Shown: piece after piece, positions 56,051 to 64,000 of the stretch | How positions within the stretch are numbered: the first letter of the stretch is position 1 | How the letters are laid out: each line of letters starts with the position of its first letter | From: Scolanthus callimorphus | Lineage: Eukaryota > Cnidaria > Anthozoa > Actiniaria > Edwardsiidae | Length of the DNA: 64,000 nucleotides | Reading direction: 5' to 3' | Assembly: GCA_033964015.1 (NCBI GenBank) | Contig: CM066918.1 | Coordinates: 29,860,595 to 29,924,594 of the forward strand | Made by a program: the position numbers and the translations under genes | Notes under the pieces: model-generated | The model's input: the letters and a program-made list of their open reading frames with translations, nothing else | The model's database searches: none | Told to the model about the DNA's origin: nothing

Positions 56051-56680
56051 TGTTACCCCCAATAAGTAGCCGAAAACGCGCATCTAACTCCCGTACTTCG
56101 GGCTCTCTGTGGTCATGTCACATCAAGTCATAATGTCAGTCAATTCGCCTTTGTCACACAAGCGCCATCTTGAATTTTGCAGCCGATTTATTCAGCATTG
56201 AAACGAGGCCAAGCCGGGCACGGATTTTGCTCATGTTGGAAAGCGGCAGCCTGATGCTGGGATTTATCGTACAAAAATTGACCAAGCTACCAAAAAGTAC
56301 TCCTTATTTGGTTTAGAACCAAAACGTTGATTGGCTCATTGTTTTTTCTGCTTTGCCGGGTCATTCCGGAAACAAAATGGTGGCGCCGTGACAAAGGCGA
56401 ATGGAGGTTCTTTTCCTGACAACTGAGAATATAATATCAGAGAAATAATGTGAACTCCATTTATCTCCAAACACTAATGCAGACAATTTTTCAAAATACC
56501 AACAAGAGATGGTGTGTAAAGTAAAATACGAATCCAATATCTGCAGTAATTTTCATAAAATCGGTAAACAAGCATTACTTTCCGCCATATGTTGTGTTAT
56601 CTATACTATTATAATCGGGTTGTCTGCGCAAACGTTTCTGATTGGCTAAATCGTCCGCACTCACTCCGCTTGGCCCTGAA
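56051..56680. other. Non-coding stretch, nothing recognised
   Basis: GC content rises locally around 56150-56400 with GCGCCATC and AAAATGGTGGCGCC, which may be promoter-like; no gene assigned. Confidence 0.35.
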
Positions 56681-57471
56681 GCTGTGTCGCCAAACGAAGT
56701 TCACAAACCTGAAGAGAAAGTGGATATCTCCACAGTGGGCGTGTTTTGGTTGGAAAAGATTCACCCTGGGCTAAGTTCTAATTCAAGCGATTTCTTAAGC
56801 GAGGGACAAAGCTGCCATCGCCGCCATTTTGAAATCTCCCACAGAAACTAAAAAAGAACTCAGTTCGCACAGCCGAAATCACCATAGTCATCTAAACCTA
56901 AATGGTTCTGTCACAGATTACTTGCAGGAATGTGCAGGGATAATTATTATTTGAAAGCTTTACGCTGAGAAAAATTTTCATTCAAGTTTGAACAAACGTA
57001 CACCGCCGTACACCGCCTTGCTTTCTGGAAGCACGCTAAGGCGAAATGCCACAAAGCCATGAATAATATTTTCTAAGTATAAATCCTGACGCTGTATCGC
57101 AAAACGAAGGACACAAACCAGAAGAGAAGGAGGAAATCTCTCCAGTGGGCGTGTTTTTGTTGGAAAAGATTCACCTTTGGCTAAGTTCTAATTCAAGCGA
57201 TTTTTTCAGCGAGGGACAAAGCCGCCATCGCGGCCATGCTGAAATCTCCCACATAAACTAAAAAAGAACACAGTTCCCTTAGCCGATAGCACCATAGACA
57301 TTCAAACATAAATGGTTCTATTACAGAACTCTTACATTTGTGCGTAGGGATAATTCTGATTCGAGAAAGATTTGAGCTGAAAAAAAATTCCATTCAAGTT
57401 TGAACAAACTTACACCTGGCACTGCCTACAGAGCGCGCGCTAAGTCATGAATGATATTCTCTAAATATTCC
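56681..57471. repeat. Tandem ~400-bp duplication upstream of the RNF213-like gene
   Basis: 56681-57090 and 57091-57471 are diverged direct copies (offset 410). Shared landmarks: GTGGGCGTGTTTT, TTGGAAAAGATTCACC, TAAGTTCTAATTCAAGCGAT, GAGGGACAAAGC, CGCCATCGC and CATTCAAGTTTGAACAAAC. No conserved open frame. It begins about 1.5 kb before the start codon and may be promoter or 5' UTR sequence. Confidence 0.85.
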
Positions 57472-58200
57472 TATGATAAACTAAGAAATTTCTTAGAACA
57501 GTTTAACTTTACCTGTTTCTTCTCGTGCCTTACTGATAAGCATTATACAAACAATTCCGAAGTCAAATGTTTTTCTGTAATAGGCTGCGTTTTCAATTTT
57601 AGCGGGTTCTTAGACAGATTTGAGACCCGGACTGACTCACCAAGACACACACACGTGCGTCATTTTCTCCACCAAAATCAGGGAGACCAGTGCAAAACAA
57701 ACACACAAAAAGGGAGGTCATTAGCAGTTAAATGTAAATCAGTAGTTTATGGAAGGGGGAACTTAGGTTGGGTCTTCTAGCGTCACGAAGTGACGGGCTG
57801 TTTTCTTGTTTCTTTTAAAATAAGGTTTTCAAGTTTATGTCAGACCAGTTTTATGGTATGTCCGACACTAGGAATTTGATCGGACATTGTCAGGTATAAA
57901 GTGAAAAAAAAAAAATTTCCAGGTCTGAAAGCACTATTTTCCTTTCAATATGATAAAATGAATAGGGTAGTATGGGGTAGACTTTTGGTGGAATTTGGAG
58001 TAGTTACACTGGGACATTCGATTAGAAGTTTCCAAGAGTTGTGGTACAGTAATAACTATTTACAATCTTGCCTTGTTGGGAGGTCTTTTTCAACAAACAG
58101 GTTTGCCTAGATTTGCCTAGTAGATTTACTATGAGTTTAATTTAATTTCGTATAGGGGCTTGTGGCGTAAGCAATGGATAATAAATAATTGGACAAGCGG
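57472..58200. other. 5' flank of the RNF213-like gene
   Basis: Non-coding. A CGTATAG acceptor-like site ends at 58154, so a non-coding first exon further upstream is possible. An in-frame TAA (58186-58188) precedes the chosen ATG. Confidence 0.4.
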
Positions 58201-61200
58201 ATGGAGGGCGATGCAAATGGTAGTCAGCAAGGTGCTGTATCTGCGAAAGTCAATCTGTGGGAGCAAAGGGCATCATCGTCTGGAACCGGTAGTGCCTCAT
58301 ACACAGCCCATACACAGCCAAAAAGCTCCACTTCCACAACAATAGCGTCTTCAAGCACCCAGATGGCAGACATGAGACGAACCAACACACCAAAGGTATC
58401 TGCTGCCGTAAAAGTAAACTCGTTTTACATTTTGTTTTACTGTAAAACTAGGAAAACCTTGAACATCTGAAACGTTTCTGAATTGTTTATTAGTACATTT
58501 TCAACGGATCTTGTGCGTCATTCTTTACATGTACGGTTGTTCAAAGAACACTTTCCTGACATAATTCAGTTGTTCCCGGTTTTCGTGTCTTACTGCAGTT
58601 TTCCAAACATTAAAACATCGCGATCAACTTTTTCTTCATTTTCTTGGTAGACAGAGATGTTGGGGGTGATGTTTCATCTGTATGTTGGCCACGACGCTGA
58701 AAAGGCTAGTATTCTTCTTGAGAAGCCTATACCTGGATGCCCAGATGTGACAATAGAATTAGAACATGTCGCTGGCAACAAGAAGTACTGGAAGTCCGAG
58801 TATGTCACCGTCCCTTTAGATGAATGCGATTCAGTACACTACAAATATATTGTGAAGTATTCGCAATGGGTCATTGTAAAGGTGGCAAGATTCATCGCCG
58901 GATCAGACAATAAAAGGGAGGAAATTCATTATCGGAAGCTATATCGTCGACATGAGCAATTTGACATTTTTAAAAATCCAGATAAGAAAGGCGAACTTGA
59001 GACAATATTCGAGGGACAATTGTTCTTCATGAAAACGTTGTACGAACAGATTGAACGGTTACAATACAATGGGAAGGACTTCAAAAGATTGATGATAAAG
59101 TGCGAACATGTAGGACTCATTTCTCTTCACTACACCCAAAAGTGCAAAGAGGCATTCCGAAAGTTTGTAGAAGAAGCTGTGTCATCGGGCATGTCCTCAC
59201 GAAAAAGTGCTTTTATTTGTTCTGTCCTTGGCCAGTTTGTGACCAGCGCAAAGACGTTTATCCGAATTACTGACTTGTTTAAACCTGGCATCATTGACAA
59301 GCTTCTGGATGGCCTACAGCATTGTGATCAAGCCATCCTTCCAGATTCTTCACTTTTGTTTATTAGAGGTATTGCTATCGGACTCCTTAACGCCAGTTCC
59401 TTGCGCAGTAATCTGCATTACATAGCTTGTTTTTGTCATTTGTTTGACAAGAAGGAAGTTCTAAAAACTGCAGGATCTTTCGGTGCGCTCAAAGATGAGT
59501 CACAGTTTGAAGTTATGGTTGATAAGATAGTATGGCAGTTACAAAGACAAAGTAAGGAAAAAGAGGATGTCAGGGAACTAGCAAAATTTGTGATCAACCA
59601 AGTCCCAAATATTGATAGCCTATGGACACTGTACAGGAAGTTTCAGATGTCTTTCTCTCAGCTGACGTCGGGCTCAGAAGACCTATTTGTCAACAGTTTC
59701 AAAACATTCTTCACCTGGCCAAGAAAAACAAATTTACTACTTAATATCAAGATTTGGAGAGATGTCCCACAGGGTATGAAGCCCTCGCTTGCAGAATACT
59801 ACTCAGAACAGCTACTTTCCCAGATGAAAGCGGCAGCCTTCAAACAAGAGCATGACGTGATGGAGAGTGCAAAGTCGTACGCCCTTGACAAAGAGTTTAA
59901 CTCCTTCGCGCTGAAAGGTCTGTACAGAATACAAGAATGGCTCATTGGGTGGAGAACCACTGCTGCGTTGGAATTATTTGATGATCCACGCATCGAGGAA
60001 GTTTGGAGAAAGTTAAAAAAGGAAGAGAAAGAGGGAATCATAGTCACGCTTTTTCAGACCCTGAGCGAAGACAAGAAAGTTGGTGAAAAGCTACTCAACA
60101 AGGAAAAGGTCGTCAGCATATTTTCCGCCATGGAGCAGGTCAGCCAAGTCAAACTTTGGGAGTACGAAGCTCCTCTGTCAGCTCTTTACAAAGCTGCCTG
60201 TACGGCTGCCGAGAAGCATGGCCTGAGAGCAATTGTTGATGCACATGAGAAGATCCACTCGTCTCTGGGTCCTTTAGCCAAACAGTGGTACATGAAATGC
60301 TTGGAGAGCAAGATGGGCGTAGAGCAAGCCAAAGGAGACATGCTCACTTCGCTGAGGGAGATAATAAGGGAAGAAGGCCGTCAAGGGCAGGATGTGCAAA
60401 TAGACGGGTAAGGCGTTGTGTCAACCATATTTTGAATATTTTTTTCCGAATATAATAATACTGGATCCATAATAATAATGACGATGACGCAAATAGACGG
60501 GTTGGGTGATGACGATGACGATTACCTCGGTTTATTGTCTCATCCGAAAGACTAATGAGCGCCGTAACGCTGAGCCACCCGTGCTTTCCGAATATTGTCT
60601 TCCAGATATCTGCGTTTCTTTAATTGTTTTAGGGGTAACCTAAAATTGATTTCCCTTGTTTTGTTCAGTACTAATTTACATGTATTATCCTCATTTTACA
60701 GTGGCCGAGAAGAGATCCTCTTGATTATTCTGAACCAAACAAAGCTACCACCTTGTGAGACAACGGCCAGCGAGAATGATGTCAAGCAGATTCTTCAAGC
60801 CATACTAGAAGAGCATGATACCTGGAAATTGGCCCTCGAGGTGACAGGATCTGTGAACCGTCTACAGAAAGATCCTAAGTTTACTCGTGTGAAAGAGACG
60901 CTATCCTGGGTGGCTAATGCCACCATCGAAGGAAATTTAACACTCTGGTTCTTTAAGGACATTGACAGATGTATCCTTGCTAATCTCTTCTCCATTTGTA
61001 AACTGACAGCATCTTTGGCAACATCAGAGGAAGATGTGTCTCCTGCAGATCAATGGCGAAATGTCTTAGATTCATTTAAGAGTATGAGCTCGAAGCTTAG
61101 GAAGACAATACTAAAAACAAAAAAGGTGTTGGATTTCGTCAAGGAAAGTTGCAAAGAACAGCCAGTTCACATTATAGATTATCGTGATGTTTCCTCTCAG

Positions 61201-64000
61201 CTGGACGAAATGAAGAAACGCTTTAAGCAAGTCAAACAACAAGAAGTTACCGAGGGCACATTTTGGGGGTCGTTAGGACAGCTGATAGAGCCTGTTGAGA
61301 ACCTGTTTCAATATTTCAATTGCAAACTGTTTGTCAACTGTTCGTCGATCTGCTTGAAGACCCTAGGAACATGCTCAGTCACTGTAGCGGATGTAATGAC
61401 AACTTTAAATGATCATGCGATTACCTACTTCAAACAAATGACAGAAATGCTCTTAAATTCCAGTGGCGAAATAACGATCTTGGAGATGGATAACCTTATC
61501 CACGGAATCACCCAGGAGCGCCTTCAAAAGGAACTTGAAGAAATTCGTAAGTGCACCGGTAGGGACAATATTCCTAGCCATCTTGAAACCATGATCCAGA
61601 ATTGCCTGACGTTTCCTAACCTTCGCGACAAGATAGAGCAACTCCTGAAATTGTTTCTGAATGTTGGGTTTGATGAATCTACCGATGATCCCTTGATTGC
61701 TGCTCTTGGTTCGTTTGTAAATATCCAAGGACCTTCGACCACCATGGCTTCCCTGTCCAAGACTTTAGAGCAGGAAGTTATTCAAAGAATGAATAAGGAG
61801 ATCAGTGATGACTTAGCAGATGTCATCAGGGAGCTAGCCGATTCCGAAGGACTAATCCAGTTTATCATCAAGACCGCAAACGATAACATGGTAGATCTGA
61901 TCGATGCGGTAGAAGAACACTCCGACCAGCTCATTCAAGAGACAACAGTGTCCTATCTAATCGATATTCACCGATTTCTAAGCGGCTTGTTGAAATCGAA
62001 ATCGCCGAGTGCGGATACGTTTTTCAGGAATCTGGTTGACACCTACCAAGAAATTACCCAGTCCTCGAAGAAGAAAGATGGCGATGTTAAAACTACTACA
62101 ATGGCAACAAAGATCAATATATGCAGCAATAACGTCCACTCCTTGCGAGGATTATACATGAATCTGGCGGAGAACCGTGGCGAAATGACCAAGGCAATAA
62201 TTACAAGCGCCCTAAACTATGGTTGCTACCAAGTGAAAACCAGCAGTTCCGGACCATGTGAGGTGTTACTTACCTACGATCGCAAGGATGAGCGTGGCTC
62301 AGAGGCTAGATACGAAATGTCAGATCTCCACGACCTACGAAGTCGCGCACTTCTCATCGTGAACTCAGACAAGCCCCAGAGCGTGGAGGTCGAGGAAAAT
62401 GAACGGATAGTTGTTTCGAAAGAGGAGCTGAGAAACTTCATCGAACAAGTCGACCTTGTCACAGAGATTGCTAAGACATTTGCAGAGATCAGAGAAGCAG
62501 GTCGACAGACACGACACGAACATTGCTGGATAAAACTTAACTCGTCGCAACAACTTAGAGAGAAAGAATTGGAGTTGAAGACCGAGCTCAAGTCATGGAA
62601 AGGAACACTAGAGAGGGTCCGCAAGATGTACTTCTACCTGAACTACTTTCATGCAAACCAAATATGGCTGCTGCTGAAGTTTTTAAAGTTTCCAGGAAAA
62701 ATAACGGAGGAAGAGCATCGAGATGTTCTTAGCATGTTTCGTGCTATTGATCCACGCATAGATTGGGATGAGATGCAGGCCTTTGTGCAAATGTATGAGC
62801 CGCCGAAGAAGCGCGAAGATGAAAGCGAGTTGGAAGCAGTGGGAGTAACTTTGAACAGGATATTTATCGCAAAACACCAAGCTGAACCAGAACAGATCAT
62901 TGATTGTGCTTCCCACAGAGACGTAACAGTGGAGGCAGGGAGGTTGTTTGTTGCTGTACTAGAGCTCAAGAGCGAGCAGACGGTACACGTTCTTATGTCA
63001 CTTTTCAAGAACACCACTGGCAGACCTCCTGGACCAAGCCAAGTCTTGTTTTGTCACCCGGAAACCTCATGGGGCGAAATAGAACTCTTCCTGCAACGTA
63101 CATTTGAGGCACATTACCATGAAATCCCGAGCAGGCTTCATTGCCTTGCTAATGTGGAGAGCCTTCCAAACGATTTGCAGTTTGAGCTTGTAGATGTTAT
63201 CAAGGCTTCACAGGAATCTATTGCAGCGCCCTATCGCCTGGCTATTATCTGTCGTGGTGGGGGCCATCATCACATTGTGGATCAGTTCGCAGAATATGTG
63301 CACCATTTGGGAGGAATGTCGGATTCTGAAATGAGAATGGTGTTTGCAGAGACTTGTCCAGACGTTTTCCTCGTGGTGTCAGATCTACCCGGTCAAGGAA
63401 AATCAGAACTGATTTGCGATGATGCAAGCCAAAAGCAAAAGAGCGTTATAAATTTCCCCATAAGTGGCCCGGTGTCTCGCCCCAAGATTGCAAAGGCCTT
63501 CTCTTCTTTGATGTTGAAGAAGTTCAATGCGCTTCACATCACTGTGGGTGAAGTGGATGATCCTCTTGCCTTGGATACTCTCCTTTTTGAGCTGATTGTC
63601 ACGGGAATGATCTCATCTGGAACTCTCCTCTTCCATCTCCCAACAAAACATGTCTATGTAGAAGTAGCCAACACGCTCGAGCATTGGCTGCGAGATTCCC
63701 TTCCCGTGCTGAAAATTTCAAGCGAATTGGAGCCACTTGGGAAGGTTACGAGAACTGTGTAATCACTAACGAGGTTACAAGCCCCGTCCAAGTTGTATGT
63801 CATTACTTGAATGCCTTCGAACAAGGAACACTCGAAGTTAAAGAGGTGATCCTCAGTGGACCAAACAAAGTGATGCCATTGAGCACAGATGCATGCATTC
63901 GACTTCTCGCGACGCATGTAACGCTTGGTGGGGATCCTTCGTTTGATATTCTCGAGAATTTTATAACCGTTCTTGCTGATCAGCTCATTAAGTTAACAAA
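58201..64000 (+). CDS. RNF213-like giant AAA+ E3 ubiquitin ligase, N-terminal part (cut by window end)
   Basis: Exons 58201-58395, 58651-60407 and from 60702 onward; both junctions are GT-AG and in phase. Residues 1-65 are Ser/Thr-rich and probably disordered. Exon 2 opens with a beta-sandwich-like stretch (FHLYVGH...VHYKYIVKY) resembling the carbohydrate-binding-type domain of RNF213, followed by a long helical region. Exon 3 continues the helical arm and stalk and reaches a degenerate P-loop (SDLPGQGKSEL, about 63384) that would open the AAA+ core. The frame breaks near 63712: before it the frame stops at 63762, while a second frame (WEGYENC, SPVQVVCHYLNAF) stays open to the window end. One missing A in an A-run would reconcile the two. 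RNF213 proteins have six AAA units and a C-terminal E3 module, which would lie beyond the window. About 1,760 of an expected ~5,000 residues are present. Confidence 0.85.
60521..60585 (-). repeat. SINE fragment in intron 2 of the RNF213-like gene
   Basis: Minus strand reads GTGGCTCAGCGTTACGGCG (A-box region) then TTTCGGATGAGACAATAAAC and CGAGGTAA, the head and central domain of the SINE at 30665-31054, with the middle deleted. Confidence 0.6.

Noticed and set aside
58189..58189. TTG as the start of the RNF213-like protein
   Set aside because: An ATG in the same frame follows at 58201, and an in-frame stop lies just before the TTG.

Overview
The window looks like nuclear DNA of an anthozoan cnidarian, most likely a stony coral. 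Reasons: AT-rich intergenic DNA dense in small inverted-repeat elements and tRNA-derived SINEs, spliced genes with GT-AG introns, and animal-only families (ephrin, class A GPCR, RNF213-type E3). The species call is inference; the eukaryotic, metazoan nature is clear from the sequence.

Layout. 1-7.1 kb: no confirmed gene; inverted-repeat elements, a spliced two-exon gene fragment on the minus strand (6473-6693) and a decayed inverted copy of it (4170-4397). 7106-13315: a complete Ty3/gypsy LTR retrotransposon on the minus strand with LTRs that read as identical, a 4-bp target duplication, a tRNA-Leu(UAA)-type primer site, Gag, protease and RT-RNase H-integrase. The gag-pro junction carries a textbook slippery heptamer plus an H-type pseudoknot. 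13.3-20.7 kb: repeats, including a 1.28-kb long-arm foldback element flanked by TTAA. 20751-22785 (minus): a two-exon class A GPCR of 385 residues. 23-31.9 kb: mostly MITEs and SINEs, some nested. 31893-40603 (minus): a six-exon transmembrane ephrin of 346 residues, reconstructed from splice sites with every phase consistent. 40.6-45.6 kb: no gene seen. 45592-46980: a near-identical ~694-bp tandem duplication. 46671-51552 (minus): a four-exon gene for a 371-residue protein that joins a RING finger, a ubiquitin-like domain and a TerD domain. 52-57.5 kb: repeats, a decayed LINE and a duplicated ~400-bp block. 58201 to the window end (plus): the N-terminal third of an RNF213-like giant AAA+ E3 ligase, cut by the window edge.

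How it fits together. The ephrin and the GPCR are unrelated signalling genes. The RING-Ubl-TerD gene and the RNF213-like gene lie about 6.6 kb apart on opposite strands, transcribed away from each other. Both have ubiquitin-ligase features, and RNF213 in vertebrates acts in cell-autonomous defence, so the pair is the most interesting functional neighbourhood here; a shared role is inference only. All gene models were built by eye from reading frames, splice signals and phase, without transcript evidence.
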